Below the pieces are notes generated by a model. The model was not told the origin of the DNA, did not search any database, and worked only from the letters and a program-made list of their open reading frames with translations. A stretch of 64,000 nt of DNA from Brevundimonas sp. (GTDB taxonomy: Bacteria; Pseudomonadota; Alphaproteobacteria; Caulobacterales; Caulobacteraceae): assembly GCF_013912005.1 (NCBI RefSeq), contig NZ_JACESB010000003.1:1-64000 (forward strand), written 5' to 3'. Position 1 is the first letter of the stretch, and the number at the start of each line of letters is the position of its first letter. Of the stretch, positions 1 to 9,853 are shown in pieces. The position numbers and the translations under genes are program-made.

Positions 1-62
1 GCCCTCCCGTGGCCCCGCCGCCGGCGGCGGCGGCTCCGCCGGCGGCGGGGCCACGGGAGGGC
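1..62. repeat. 27-bp perfect inverted repeat at window edge
   Basis: Bases 1-27 are the exact reverse complement of bases 36-62, with an 8-base centre. The palindrome lies in the Pro-rich linker codons of the partial lipoprotein gene and would form a very stable all-GC hairpin. The left arm starts at the first base of the window, so it could extend further left. Confidence 0.85.
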
Positions 63-177
63 CGCCCGGGGCGGGGGGAGCGGCCGGGCCGGCCGGGCCG
101 GCCGGCGCCGTGGCGCAGGCGGCGACGGTGAGGGCGGCGAGGCCCCCGGCCGCCGCCAGGCGCAGGCCGCGGCTCAC
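1..177 (-). CDS. mltA: MltA-type lipoprotein, N-terminal fragment
   Basis: Partial gene: it runs off the window start, leaving 59 codons. It begins with GTG at 177, whose GTGA overlaps the stop of the Tim44-domain gene, so the two are probably translationally coupled. Residues 1-21 form a lipoprotein signal with lipobox VAAC (Cys21), followed by an Ala/Pro/Gly-rich linker typical of a periplasmic tether. No catalytic domain is inside the window. The assignment to membrane-bound lytic transglycosylase A (outer-membrane murein hydrolase) rests on my recollection that mltA follows the Tim44-domain gene in Caulobacter, so it is inference. Any other outer-membrane lipoprotein would fit the visible sequence equally well. 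A 27-bp perfect inverted repeat lies inside the linker coding sequence. Confidence 0.55.
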   Translation of the reverse strand, partial: MSRGLRLAAAGGLAALTVAACATAPAGPAGPAAPPAPGGPPVAPPPAEPPPPAAGPREG

Positions 178-812
178 GCGCTGGCGGGCTCGGTGCGGGC
201 CAGAACCCAGTTCGGGTCGCTGGCCCCCAGCCGGCGTTCGAACGTCCAGACCTCGGCCACGCGCCGTTCCTCCACCTGCTCCTCCGCGGCGGGATCGGCC
301 GGCTTCACCCGGTTGCGCAGCTCGGCCAGGAAACGGACCTTGGCGACGGCGCGGTCGCCCTCCGCCGTGGCCAGCTCCAGGTCGGCGCGGGCCGGATGGA
401 CGAATTCGGCGATCTCCGTCTCGCCGCGCGCCTCGCGGGCGGCGATGCCGGCCTCGAACGACTCCATCACCCGCGCGGTCAGCAGGGGCTTCAGGGTCTC
501 GCGGTCGCCGGAGGCGTAGGCGCGGACGATGGTCTCGTGCGCCTGGCGGGCGCCTTCGAGGAAGCGGACCGGGTCGAAATTCGGATCCCGGGCCTTCAGG
601 CCGGCGACGGCGGCGAGGGTGACCGCATCCAGCACGTTCGGGCGGGCGGCGGCCGCCTCTCCCGCCGAGGCAGGCGCGGCCGGAGCCGGAGGACGCGCGC
701 GCGCGTCGTCCTCGGGCTGCCGCCCGACCTTCTTGCCCAGCACATTGTAGAGCTGGAACAGCACGAAGGCGGCGATGACGGCGAAGACGACGATCTGGAC
801 CTGGACCGGCAC
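174..812 (-). CDS. Tim44/TimA domain membrane-anchored protein
   Basis: A 212-residue protein with one N-terminal membrane segment (about residues 4-22), an Ala/Pro-rich charged linker, then a soluble Tim44-like domain (about 70-210) of the kind found in mitochondrial Tim44 and in alphaproteobacterial inner-membrane proteins. GTG at 812 is chosen because it directly precedes the membrane segment and is in frame; the nearby ATG at 819 is out of frame. The gene is divergent from secB. This Tim44/secB pairing is, as I recall, conserved in Caulobacterales, which hints at a membrane-biogenesis role. Its stop codon overlaps the start of the downstream lipoprotein gene. Confidence 0.8.
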   Translation of the reverse strand: MPVQVQIVVFAVIAAFVLFQLYNVLGKKVGRQPEDDARARPPAPAAPASAGEAAAARPNVLDAVTLAAVAGLKARDPNFDPVRFLEGARQAHETIVRAYASGDRETLKPLLTARVMESFEAGIAAREARGETEIAEFVHPARADLELATAEGDRAVAKVRFLAELRNRVKPADPAAEEQVEERRVAEVWTFERRLGASDPNWVLARTEPASA

Positions 813-993
813 GGGGCATCCCTGGCTGGCGCCCCGGCGAGGGGCGCGGACGACGATTAGGGGCTGATATGGGAGGGCGCAAGGCGCGGCGGCGCCCCGG
901 GCGGGCGAGCCGCGTTGCCGCAGGGGGCGCCGCATGCTAGTCGCCGCCCCTCCCGGGCCGCCGGCCCGACCAGCCATTCTGCAGACCGATCCG

Positions 994-1509
994 ATGACCG
1001 ACGCCGCTCCGCCCGCCGACACCAACGCCGATCCGTCCGCGACCGGCGGACAGCCGCCGGCCGGCCCCGGCTTCCGGATCGTCGCCCAGTATGTGAAGGA
1101 CCTGTCGTTCGAGAACCCGCGCGCGCCCGACAGCCTGCGGGTCGACGGCAAGCCGGCCATCGACCTCGGGGTCGAGATGAACGCCCAGGGCCGCAAGGAC
1201 GGCCTGTTCGAGGTCGACCTGCGCCTGACCGTGAAGGCCTCGACCGACGCCATGACGGTGTTCAACATCGAGCTGCTGTACGGCGGCCTGTTCGCCCTGC
1301 AGGGCGTGGCCGAGCAGGACATCGAGCCGCTGCTGCTCATCGAGTGCCCGCGCTACCTGTTCCCCTTCGCACGCGAGATCATCGCCCGGGCCACCTCGGA
1401 CGGCGGCTTCTATCCGCCCTTCATGCTGGACCCGATCGACTTCGCCGGCATCTACGTGGCCCGCCAGCAGCAGATCGCCCGCGGCCCGGCGGAAACCGGC
1501 CAGGCCTGA
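994..1509 (+). CDS. secB: protein-export chaperone SecB
   Basis: Cytosolic tetrameric chaperone that keeps preproteins unfolded and hands them to SecA. The 171-residue product has a poorly conserved, Pro/Ala-rich N-terminus (1-26), then the SecB core starting at [11 protein letters not shown] (32-42), followed by conserved segments such as [12 protein letters not shown] and [17 protein letters not shown] at 994 is preferred over the in-frame ATG at 934, because the extra 20 residues look like non-coding GC-rich sequence. The gene is divergent from the Tim44-domain gene; the shared promoter region is about 813-993. Length and motifs are those of alphaproteobacterial SecB. Confidence 0.95.
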   Translation: MTDAAPPADTNADPSATGGQPPAGPGFRIVAQYVKDLSFENPRAPDSLRVDGKPAIDLGVEMNAQGRKDGLFEVDLRLTVKASTDAMTVFNIELLYGGLFALQGVAEQDIEPLLLIECPRYLFPFAREIIARATSDGGFYPPFMLDPIDFAGIYVARQQQIARGPAETGQA

Positions 1510-1522
1510 TCCCGGCCGCGGC

Positions 1523-2251
1523 TCAGGCCGCGGACGCCTGCTCCGTCTCCACCGACAGGCCGTAGGCCTCCCACAGCGAGCGGTCCTTCAGGGTCGCCCG
1601 CAGGAAGGCCGCGTGGGCGGCGCGTTCCGTCTCGCTGGACAGCGGCGCCAGCGGCCGGGGCCGAGGCCCGTAGCCGCCGACCGTCTGCGTCGCCACCTCG
1701 ACCGAGACGCGGGCGGCCGACAGGTCCAGGCGCCGCTCCTTGCCGCCCTTGAGCTCCAGATAGACGTCGGCCAGCAGGCGGGCGTCGATCAGGGCGCCGT
1801 GCAGGGTGCGCTCGACGAGGCTGATCCGGAAGCGCTTGCACAGGGCGTCGAGCGAATTGGCCATGCCCGGAAAGCGCTTCTGGGCCAGCTGCAGGGTGTC
1901 GATCCAGCGCGTCTCCTCGATCAGCGGATGGCCGCACAGGCCGCACTCGTGGTCGATGAAGCTGCGGTCGAAGGCGGCGTTGTGGGCGATCACCGGCGCG
2001 TCGCCGATGAAGGCCATCAGATCGTGGACCACCTCGCGGAATCTGGGGGCGTGGCGCACCTTGTCGTCGGTGATGCCGTGCACCCGGATGGCGTCCGGCG
2101 GGATCAGCCGCTCGGGATTGACGAGGCTGTGGAAGGTCCGCCCGGTCGGCAGCAGGTCCTCGATCTCGATACAGCCGACCTCGATCAGCCGGTCTCCGGT
2201 CTTCGGATCGAAGCCCGTGGTCTCGGTGTCCAGAACGATCTCGCGCGCCAT
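1523..2251 (-). CDS. dnaQ: DNA polymerase III epsilon subunit (3'-5' proofreading exonuclease)
   Basis: Proofreading subunit of the replicase core. The 242-residue protein has the DEDDh exonuclease pattern: Exo I DTETTG (Asp8, Glu10), Exo II HNAAFD (Asp95) and Exo III with His151 and Asp156, so all catalytic residues are present. The C-terminal part after about residue 180 should bind the alpha subunit. It is the last gene of the leftward ppsR-like/maf/aroE/coaE/dnaQ operon, 6 bases after the coaE stop, next to the predicted origin. I recall the same order in Caulobacter crescentus. Confidence 0.95.
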   Translation of the reverse strand: MAREIVLDTETTGFDPKTGDRLIEVGCIEIEDLLPTGRTFHSLVNPERLIPPDAIRVHGITDDKVRHAPRFREVVHDLMAFIGDAPVIAHNAAFDRSFIDHECGLCGHPLIEETRWIDTLQLAQKRFPGMANSLDALCKRFRISLVERTLHGALIDARLLADVYLELKGGKERRLDLSAARVSVEVATQTVGGYGPRPRPLAPLSSETERAAHAAFLRATLKDRSLWEAYGLSVETEQASAA

Positions 2252-2257
2252 GGCCCC

Positions 2258-2899
2258 TTAATGGCCCGGTTCGGACGCCGGCGGAAGACGGCGGCGGGGC
2301 GGCGTCCAGTGCGGCGACAGAACCGTCCCCACGATTTCCCGCACCTGCGCCCGGGCGGCCTCCAGCCCCTGGCTCGTGTCGACGACGAAGTCCGCGCGGC
2401 GGCGCTTCTCCGCGTCGGGCAGCTGCCGCGCGAGGATGGCGTCGAGCCGCTCCCGCGTCATGCCCGGCCGGGCCAGCACCCGCGCCGCCTGGACCTCCGG
2501 CGGGGCGGTGACCACGACCACCGCGTCGACGGCCGCATCGCCGCCGGTCTCGAACAGCAGCGGGATGTCGAGCACGGCCAGCCGGACTCCCCGCGCTTCC
2601 GCCGCCGCCAGATCCTCCACGCGGCCCCTCGCCACCAGCGGATGGACGATCGCCTCCAGCCGGCGGAACGCCGCGTCGTCGCCCCCCAGCGCCGCCGCCA
2701 GCCGCGTCCGGTCGACGGCCCCGTCGACCACCACGCCGGGAAAGGCTTCGCCCACCGGCCCGACCGCCGCTCCGCCCCGCGCATAGAGACGGTGCACCGC
2801 CGCGTCGGCGTTCCACACCAGGGCCCCCTCGTCGGCGAACATGGCGGTGGTCGTCGACTTGCCCATGCCGATCGATCCGGTCAGGCCGAGCACGATCAT
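2258..2899 (-). CDS. coaE: dephospho-CoA kinase
   Basis: Catalyses the last step of coenzyme A synthesis, ATP-dependent 3'-phosphorylation of dephospho-CoA. The 213-residue protein starts with the P-loop GSIGMGKST (residues 8-16) and has the conserved segment [11 protein letters not shown] in the middle. The ATG at 2899 is part of an ATGA overlap with the aroE stop, so the N-terminal extension open upstream is only the aroE region read in another frame. The C-terminal tail (about 190-213) is Arg/Pro-rich and probably not structured. Confidence 0.95.
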   Translation of the reverse strand: MIVLGLTGSIGMGKSTTTAMFADEGALVWNADAAVHRLYARGGAAVGPVGEAFPGVVVDGAVDRTRLAAALGGDDAAFRRLEAIVHPLVARGRVEDLAAAEARGVRLAVLDIPLLFETGGDAAVDAVVVVTAPPEVQAARVLARPGMTRERLDAILARQLPDAEKRRRADFVVDTSQGLEAARAQVREIVGTVLSPHWTPPRRRLPPASEPGH

Positions 2900-3696
2900 G
2901 GCCGCGCCTCCATGGCCGCCAGCGCCACGGCGCGTACGTCGACCGGCGGCGGCGGCCGACCGAACAGCGCCTCGAAGGACGGCCGGGCCTGGCCGATCAG
3001 CATGGCCAGGCCGTCCACCGTCGTCAGCCCCCGCGCCCGGCCGGCGGCGAGGAAGGCGGTCTCCAGCGGCCGGTAGGTCATGTCCATCAGCACGGCGCCG
3101 GCGGGCAGGGCGTCGATGTCGATCGCCGGCGGAACGCTGAGGGCGTTCACCACCAGCGCCGCCTCCGCCAGCGCCTCCGGCGCGCCCACCCGCGCGTCGA
3201 GCTCCGCGGCCAGCGCCTCGGCGCGCGCCTGGGTGCGGTTGATGACAGCCACGGCGGCGCCCGCCTCGCGCAGCGCCGCCACGGCGGCCCGCGCCGCCCC
3301 GCCGGCCCCCAGCACCACGGCTCCGGCGCCCCGCAGCCGGAGCTGCGGCGCCTGTTCCGCCAGGGCGGCGAGCAGGCCCGCGCCGTCGGTGCTGTCGGCG
3401 TGGATGCGGCCCGCCTCGAACAGCAGCAGGTTGGCCGAGCCGCAGGCGCGGGCCGCCGGCCCTGCGACATCCGCCCGGGCGAGGGCCTGTTCCTTGTACG
3501 GGGCGGTGACGTTCAGCCCGCGGATACGGCCCGCGCGCCCGGTCTCCAGCAGGCGGTCGAAGTCGGCGGCGTCCTCCGGCTCGAAGGGCCGGTAGTCGGC
3601 GTCGAGGCCGGCCGCCGCGATCCACGCCCGGTGGATGGCCGGGCTGAGCGAGTGGCCGATCGGACGGCCCGCCACGCCGGCGACGGCGCGGCTCAC
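2896..3696 (-). CDS. aroE: shikimate dehydrogenase
   Basis: NADPH-dependent reduction of 3-dehydroshikimate in aromatic amino-acid synthesis. The GTG at 3696 overlaps the maf stop (GTGA); the longer ATG form from 3741 would add 15 unconserved residues and is rejected. The 266-residue product shows the shikimate-binding SLSP (16-19), the catalytic Lys68 in VTAPYKE, catalytic Asp104 in DSTDGAG, and the nucleotide-binding GAGGAAR (130-136). It lies in the origin-proximal operon and overlaps coaE by four bases. Confidence 0.93.
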   Translation of the reverse strand: MSRAVAGVAGRPIGHSLSPAIHRAWIAAAGLDADYRPFEPEDAADFDRLLETGRAGRIRGLNVTAPYKEQALARADVAGPAARACGSANLLLFEAGRIHADSTDGAGLLAALAEQAPQLRLRGAGAVVLGAGGAARAAVAALREAGAAVAVINRTQARAEALAAELDARVGAPEALAEAALVVNALSVPPAIDIDALPAGAVLMDMTYRPLETAFLAAGRARGLTTVDGLAMLIGQARPSFEALFGRPPPPVDVRAVALAAMEARP

Positions 3697-4295
3697 GTCC
3701 TCAGCACTCCGGCGCGCCGCAGCTCGGCCAGCACCGGCCACAACGGCATGCCGAGCACGGTGAAATAGTCCCCCTCGACCGCCTCGAACAGCTGGGCGCC
3801 CATGCCCTCGAGCCGGTACGAGCCGACGCAGGCGAGCAGGGCCTCGCCCTCCGCGGCGAGGTAGGCGTCGAGAAAGGCCTCGGAGAAGTCGCGCACCCGC
3901 AGGGTCGCCGTGTCGACCCCGGACCAGACGACCTGGCCGTTGCGGGCGAGGGCCGCGCCGGAATGCAGGTGGTGGGGACGGCCGCGCATCGACAGCAGCC
4001 GGGCGCGCGCCGCAGCGAGCGAGGGGGCCTTGGAGACGAGCCCGCCGTCGAAGGCGAGGGTCTGGTCGGCGCCCAGCACCCAGGCCTCGGGATCGCGGCG
4101 CGACACCGCCAGGGCCTTGGCCCGCGCCAGCTCCCCGGCCAGTCCGGCGGCGTCCGCCGGGTCGTGCATCGCCTTGACCGCGGCCTCGTCCACATCGGCG
4201 ACGTCGACGGAGAAGGGCACGCCGGCGTTCGTCAGCATGGCGCGGCGGGCGGCGCTCTTCGAGGCCAGCACCAGGCGTTCGCCGGACGGGCTCAC
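3693..4295 (-). CDS. maf: Maf-family nucleotide pyrophosphatase
   Basis: Maf/YceF/YhdE-family hydrolase of non-canonical or excess nucleoside triphosphates. The 200-residue protein has the family N-terminus [12 protein letters not shown] (about 10-21), close to the usual LASxSPRR, and the catalytic Asp77 in GADQTL. The GTG start at 4295 overlaps the stop of the upstream regulator gene (GTGA). The next gene aroE begins inside its stop codon. The subfamily (dTTP/UTP versus m7GTP type) cannot be decided by eye. Confidence 0.9.
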   Translation of the reverse strand: MSPSGERLVLASKSAARRAMLTNAGVPFSVDVADVDEAAVKAMHDPADAAGLAGELARAKALAVSRRDPEAWVLGADQTLAFDGGLVSKAPSLAAARARLLSMRGRPHHLHSGAALARNGQVVWSGVDTATLRVRDFSEAFLDAYLAAEGEALLACVGSYRLEGMGAQLFEAVEGDYFTVLGMPLWPVLAELRRAGVLRT

Positions 4296-5161
4296 CAGGC
4301 GGTCCCCACGCGGTGGGTGCGCTTCTCGTTGAGCACGTTGATGATCGCCGCGGCGGTCTCCTCCACCGACCGGCGGGTCACGTCGATGACCGGCCAGCCC
4401 CGCCGTTCGAACAGCCGCCTCGCCTTCACCGTCTCCTCGCGCACCGAGTCATGGTCGACATAGGCGCTGGCGCGGTGGGCGTTGAGGCCGTCCAGCCGGT
4501 TCTTGCGGATCTGCACCAGCCGGTCCGGCGACACGGTCAGGCCGATGACCAGCGGGTTCCTGAGCTTGGTCAGGCGCTCGCCGTCCTCCTGTCCGGGCAC
4601 CAGCGGCACATTGGCCGCGCGGATGCCGCGGTGGGCGAGATAGATGCAGGTCGGGGTCTTGGAGGTCCGGCTGACGCCGCACAGCACCACGTCCGCCCCC
4701 TCCAGCTGGTCCGTCGTGCCCTGGCCGTCGTCGTGGGCCATGGCGAAGTCCAGGGCGGCGATGCGGTTGAAGTAGTCGGTGTCCAGGGCGTGCTGGGCCC
4801 CCACCCGGGTGGACAGGGCCGCGCCGAGGTACCGCGACAGGGCGCCGACCAGCGGATCGAGCGCGGCGATCTGCGGCGTGTCCAGCCGGCGGCAGCCCTC
4901 CTCCAGCTGCTCGCGCAGCTCGCGGTCGACGAGGGTGTGCAGCACCACGCCCGGGGCCGAGGCGATCTCCTCCAGCACCCGGTCCATCTGCCGCTCCGAC
5001 CGCACCAGGGCGTAGATGTGCTCGATGGGGATGACCCCGTCGAAGCGCGCGACGACCGCCTTGGCCATGGCGTTCAGCGTCTCGCCGGTGGAGTCCGAGA
5101 CGAGGTGGACGTGGAAGTAGGTCGCCAGCCGCGAGGGGCCGGAAGGACGGCCGGGACTCAT
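4292..5161 (-). CDS. PPDK/PEP synthase regulatory kinase-pyrophosphorylase (DUF299)
   Basis: Bifunctional Ser/Thr kinase-phosphotransferase family controlling pyruvate phosphate dikinase or PEP synthase by ADP-dependent phosphorylation and Pi-dependent dephosphorylation. The 289-residue form from ATG 5161 begins near the conserved FHVHLVSDSTGETL; the ADP-binding P-loop GVSRTSKTP lies at 162-170. An in-frame ATG at 5248 would add 29 Arg/Pro-rich residues that reach into the predicted origin and is rejected. In C. crescentus this gene (CC_0001, formerly RP001) directly flanks Cori, opposite hemE, exactly as here. It is the first gene of a five-gene leftward operon. Confidence 0.92.
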   Translation of the reverse strand: MSPGRPSGPSRLATYFHVHLVSDSTGETLNAMAKAVVARFDGVIPIEHIYALVRSERQMDRVLEEIASAPGVVLHTLVDRELREQLEEGCRRLDTPQIAALDPLVGALSRYLGAALSTRVGAQHALDTDYFNRIAALDFAMAHDDGQGTTDQLEGADVVLCGVSRTSKTPTCIYLAHRGIRAANVPLVPGQEDGERLTKLRNPLVIGLTVSPDRLVQIRKNRLDGLNAHRASAYVDHDSVREETVKARRLFERRGWPVIDVTRRSVEETAAAIINVLNEKRTHRVGTAW

Positions 5162-5655
5162 GGGGACGATCTGTCCATGACGCGGGGGACTCCTGTGGAC
5201 GGGGCGGGGCGCCGATCCGCCGGCGGCGGGCGCCGATTTCCATAGCAAGCGGGCGGCGCCCCCGCGAGCGGGGATGAGGGTGGAGGGACGGACCGCCTGT
5301 CCGGCGAGTCGTCCCGGGCGGACCGGGGTCGTCCTCCGGCCGCTGTGGAGGACTCCGGTTCGCCCGATCGGCGCCCGTCGGCCCGACCGGGGTCCCCTCC
5401 CGCAAGGACGGGCCCGTTAAGGTCTTGTTAGGACTTTTCCCCGGTTTCGACAGGGCCGACGAGGCTGTCGATCAGCCTGTGGGCGGTGCGGGCGCCGCCC
5501 CGCGACGGTCGCGATATGTTCCGCCGGTTGTCCCCGTCGTCCCCGGCCCAACCTCTTCCTTCGCCTTTCTTCAATTCGAATGATGGGAAGGGAAAGGGGT
5601 GCGACCTTGCTCCGGGCTTGAGCGCGGACCGGGCCGCCGGTAAGGCCAAGGGTGC
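5162..5655. other. oriC: predicted chromosomal replication origin (Cori-like)
   Basis: This 494-base gap between the DUF299 regulator and hemE is the Cori position of Caulobacter crescentus. It holds no credible gene. Visible features: a CtrA-type site TTAA-N7-TTAG at 5417-5431; CcrM methylation sites GANTC at 5188-5192, 5306-5310 and 5351-5355; degenerate DnaA-box-like motifs containing TGTGG at 5194, 5344 and 5479; and a locally AT-richer stretch at about 5550-5600 that could be the unwinding element. No perfect DnaA box is present. The assignment rests mainly on gene context, plus the CtrA and GANTC motifs. Four parS sites and parAB lie 4-9 kb to the right, in keeping with an origin region. 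Confidence 0.8.
5417..5431. promoter_or_regulatory. candidate CtrA-binding site in origin
   Basis: TTAA-N7-TTAG, one mismatch from the CtrA consensus TTAA-N7-TTAA. In C. crescentus CtrA sites within Cori repress initiation, and one overlaps the hemE promoter. Only this one near-complete site is visible in the gap, fewer than the five of C. crescentus. Confidence 0.55.
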
Positions 5656-6699
5656 ATGACCTCCCCTGACACGCCCCTGTTCCTCAAGGCCCTCGCCGGC
5701 GAGACGACGTCCCGGCCTCCGGTCTGGTTCATGCGTCAGGCCGGGCGCTACCTGCCGGAGTACCGGGCGCTGCGGGCCACCACGCCCGGCTTCATCGAAT
5801 TCTGCCTCGATCCGGAGAAGGCCGCCGAGGCGACCCTGCAGCCGATGCGCCGGTTCGGCTTCGACGCCGCCATCGTCTTCGCCGACATCCTGCTGATCCC
5901 CCGCGCGCTCGGCCAGGACGTCTGGTTCGAGGCCGGCGAGGGGCCGCGGCTCGGGGCCCTCCCGCCGGTGGAGGCGATGCGGGAGAAGACGGCCGGGGCC
6001 GGCGAGGCGCTGAAGCAGGTCGGCGAGACCCTGTCGATCGTGCGCCGGGAGCTCGAGCCGCACCGCGCCCTGATCGGCTTCGCCGGGGCGCCGTGGACCG
6101 TCGCCACCTACATGCTGGACGGCGAGGCGCGGACCATCGGCAAGGGCGAGCGGGCGCAGGCGCGGACCTACGCCTACGCCGAGCCGGACCGGGTCGACGC
6201 GGTGCTGGAGGCGCTGGTCGAGGCCACCGCCCATTATCTGAAGATGCAGGCCGACGCCGGGGCCCAGGCGCTGCAGATCTTCGAGAGCTGGGCCGAGGGC
6301 CTGCCCGACGATCTGTTCGAGCGGCTGGTGCTGCGGCCGCACCAGGCGCTGGTCAGGCGGGTGCGGGAGCTCGGCGTGACCGCGCCCCTGATCGGCTTCC
6401 CGCGCGGCTCGGCGGCGCTCGCCGAACGCTATGCGGCCGAGTGCGACGTCCAGGCCGTGGCGCTCGACACCGCCTGCCCGCTGGCGGTCGGCCGGCGGGT
6501 GCAGGCGATCAAGCCGATCCAGGGCGCGCTCGATCCGCTGTTGCTGCGGGCCGGCGGCCCGCTGCTGGACCGGCGGGTCGACGCGCTTCTGGAGGCGTGG
6601 GGCGACGGGCCCTGGGTCTTCAACCTCGGCCACGGCATCCTGCCCGACGTGCCGATCGCCCATGTGGAGCAGGTTCTGAAGCGGATCGGCGCGCAATGA
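5656..6699 (+). CDS. hemE: uroporphyrinogen decarboxylase
   Basis: Decarboxylates the four acetates of uroporphyrinogen III to coproporphyrinogen III in heme synthesis. The 347-residue protein has the signature PPVWFMRQAGRYLPEY (21-36, with substrate-binding Arg27 and Arg31) and the catalytic Asp77 in VFADILL. ATG at 5656 follows an AAGGG-like ribosome site. It heads a tight hemE-hemH-hemJ operon: its TGA overlaps the hemH ATG. As in C. crescentus it borders the origin, so its expression and origin firing may share CtrA control. Confidence 0.96.
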   Translation: MTSPDTPLFLKALAGETTSRPPVWFMRQAGRYLPEYRALRATTPGFIEFCLDPEKAAEATLQPMRRFGFDAAIVFADILLIPRALGQDVWFEAGEGPRLGALPPVEAMREKTAGAGEALKQVGETLSIVRRELEPHRALIGFAGAPWTVATYMLDGEARTIGKGERAQARTYAYAEPDRVDAVLEALVEATAHYLKMQADAGAQALQIFESWAEGLPDDLFERLVLRPHQALVRRVRELGVTAPLIGFPRGSAALAERYAAECDVQAVALDTACPLAVGRRVQAIKPIQGALDPLLLRAGGPLLDRRVDALLEAWGDGPWVFNLGHGILPDVPIAHVEQVLKRIGAQ

Positions 6700-7754
6700 G
6701 GGCGCTGGAGGGCCGCCGCATCGCCGTGGTGCTGTTCAACCTCGGCGGGCCCGACGACCAGGCGTCGGTGAAGCCGTTCCTGTTCAACCTGTTCAACGAT
6801 CCCGCCATCATCGGCCTGCCGGGGATCGCGCGCACGCCCCTGGCCTGGCTGATCTCGTCGCGGCGCGAGCGTTCCGCCCAGGCCAACTACGCCCTGATGG
6901 GCGGCGGCTCGCCCCTGCTGCCGGAGACGCGCCGGCAGGCGGAGGCGCTGGAGGCCGCCCTCGGCGCCCGCCTGGCCGGGGACGAGGTCCGGGTCTTCAT
7001 CGCCATGCGCTACTGGCGGCCGCTGACCGGGGAGACGGCGGCCGCGGTGGCGGCCTTCGGACCCGACGAGATCGTCCTGCTGCCGCTCTATCCGCAGTAC
7101 TCGACCACCACCAGCGCCTCCTCCCTGAAGGCGTGGAATGCGGCCTACACCGGGGCGGGGGACAGCCGCACGGTGTGCTGCTGGCCCGAGGCGTACGGCT
7201 GGGTCGACGCCCAGGCCGCGGCGATCGCGGAGAAGCTCGACGAGAGCGGCGAAGGTCCGGTCCGGGTTCTGTTCTCGGCCCACGGCATCCCCGAAAAGCT
7301 GGTGTCGGGCAAGGGCGATCCCTACCAGGAGCAGGTGGAGAGCACGGTCGCCGCCGTGGCGGCGCGCCTCGGCGAGCTGGGCCGGCCGGTCGACCATCAG
7401 ATCTGCTACCAGAGCCGCGTCGGCCCGCTGAAATGGCTCGGCCCCTCCACGCCCGAGGCGCTCGAGCAGGCGGCGCGGGACGGCGTCGGGGTCGTGGTGG
7501 CGCCGATCGCCTTCGTTTCCGAACACGTCGAGACCCTGGTCGAGCTGGACATAGAATACCGGGAACTGGCGCACGAGCTCGGGGTGGCCCCCTATCTGCG
7601 GGCGCCGGCGGTGGGGACGGCGCAGCCGTTCATCGACGCCCTCGCCGACGCCGCCGTGCACGCCCTCGGCCGCACCGGGGTGGCGCCCTACGGCCCGGGC
7701 TGTCGCGCGGACTGGAAGGCCTGCCCCTGCCAGAACGAGAGGAAAGCCGGATGA
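6696..7754 (+). CDS. hemH: ferrochelatase
   Basis: Inserts ferrous iron into the porphyrin ring at the end of heme synthesis. The 352-residue protein starts in an ATGA overlap with hemE. It shows the early FNLGGPD segment, the PLYPQYSTTTS segment, the metal-site His196 in SAHGIPEKL, and FVSEHVETLVELD. The C-terminus GCRADWKACPC carries Cys336, Cys343 and Cys345. The ferrochelatase of C. crescentus is reported to hold a [2Fe-2S] cluster, and these cysteines are the natural ligands, with an internal cysteine (Cys161, Cys162 or the one in HQICYQ) as possible fourth. The stop overlaps the hemJ ATG. Confidence 0.95.
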   Translation: MRALEGRRIAVVLFNLGGPDDQASVKPFLFNLFNDPAIIGLPGIARTPLAWLISSRRERSAQANYALMGGGSPLLPETRRQAEALEAALGARLAGDEVRVFIAMRYWRPLTGETAAAVAAFGPDEIVLLPLYPQYSTTTSASSLKAWNAAYTGAGDSRTVCCWPEAYGWVDAQAAAIAEKLDESGEGPVRVLFSAHGIPEKLVSGKGDPYQEQVESTVAAVAARLGELGRPVDHQICYQSRVGPLKWLGPSTPEALEQAARDGVGVVVAPIAFVSEHVETLVELDIEYRELAHELGVAPYLRAPAVGTAQPFIDALADAAVHALGRTGVAPYGPGCRADWKACPCQNERKAG

Positions 7755-8206
7755 GCTGGTACGACCTGGCGCGCGGGCTGCACATCCTGGCGGTGATCGC
7801 CTGGATGGCCGGCATGCTGTTCCTGCCCCGGCTGTACGCCTACGACGCCGAGCAGAACGACAAGCCGGAACCGCTGCGATCCGAGATGCAGGCGCTCCTG
7901 CGCGTCTGGCAGACCCGGCTGCTGCGCATCATCGTCAACCCGGCCATGACCGCGGCCCTTGTGCTGGGCCTGTGGCTGCTCCACATCCGCGGCTGGGAGA
8001 CCGCGCTGCAGCCGTGGATGGCGACCAAGCTGGCCGGCGTCGCGGCGCTCGGGGCCTGGCACGGCTTCCTCGCCGGCGAACGGAAGAAGATCGCCGCGGG
8101 GACCTCGACCCGCTCCGGCCGCTTCTGGCGGATGACCAACGAAATCCCGTTCCTGATCGCCATCGTCATGGTGCTGTCGGTGACCACGGAGTGGGCGTTC
8201 GGCTGA
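7751..8206 (+). CDS. hemJ: protoporphyrinogen IX oxidase HemJ
   Basis: Integral membrane protein that oxidises protoporphyrinogen IX, the step before ferrochelatase. The 151-residue protein has about four membrane helices, an early conserved His11 in LHILAVIAWMAG, the loop RLYAYD, and a Trp/Lys-rich cytosolic segment. This matches the UPF0093/HemJ family. It starts in an ATGA overlap with hemH, so three successive late heme enzymes are co-translated. The order decarboxylase, chelatase, oxidase is the one I recall for Caulobacter. Confidence 0.9.
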   Translation: MSWYDLARGLHILAVIAWMAGMLFLPRLYAYDAEQNDKPEPLRSEMQALLRVWQTRLLRIIVNPAMTAALVLGLWLLHIRGWETALQPWMATKLAGVAALGAWHGFLAGERKKIAAGTSTRSGRFWRMTNEIPFLIAIVMVLSVTTEWAFG

Positions 8207-8425
8207 GCTCCGGCGCGGCCGCGCTTGACCTGACCCCTGCGGCGTGGTTTCGCTGCTCCTGAACCGTTCCTGGCCGCGCCGGACGGTCCCTCTCTCCAGC
8301 GACGCCTGCCGGATCGACCCTGCGGGAGCCCGTCGCCCTTCCTGCCGGCCGCAAGGCCACCTATCGCCAGCCGCCTCGACCCCGCCTTGCGGGCGTCGGC
8401 GCGCACGCCTGAAGAAGACATCCCC

Positions 8426-9838
<1,413 letters not shown>

Positions 9839-9853
9839 CGGCGGCAGGGCCGC

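Noticed and set aside
81-108. Short GGCCGG repeats near the window start
   Set aside because: They encode the Ala/Gly/Pro linker of the lipoprotein; simple-sequence bias rather than a separate element.
5162-5248. 29-residue N-terminal extension of the DUF299 regulator
   Set aside because: Arg/Pro-rich, not family-like, and would place coding sequence in the predicted origin.
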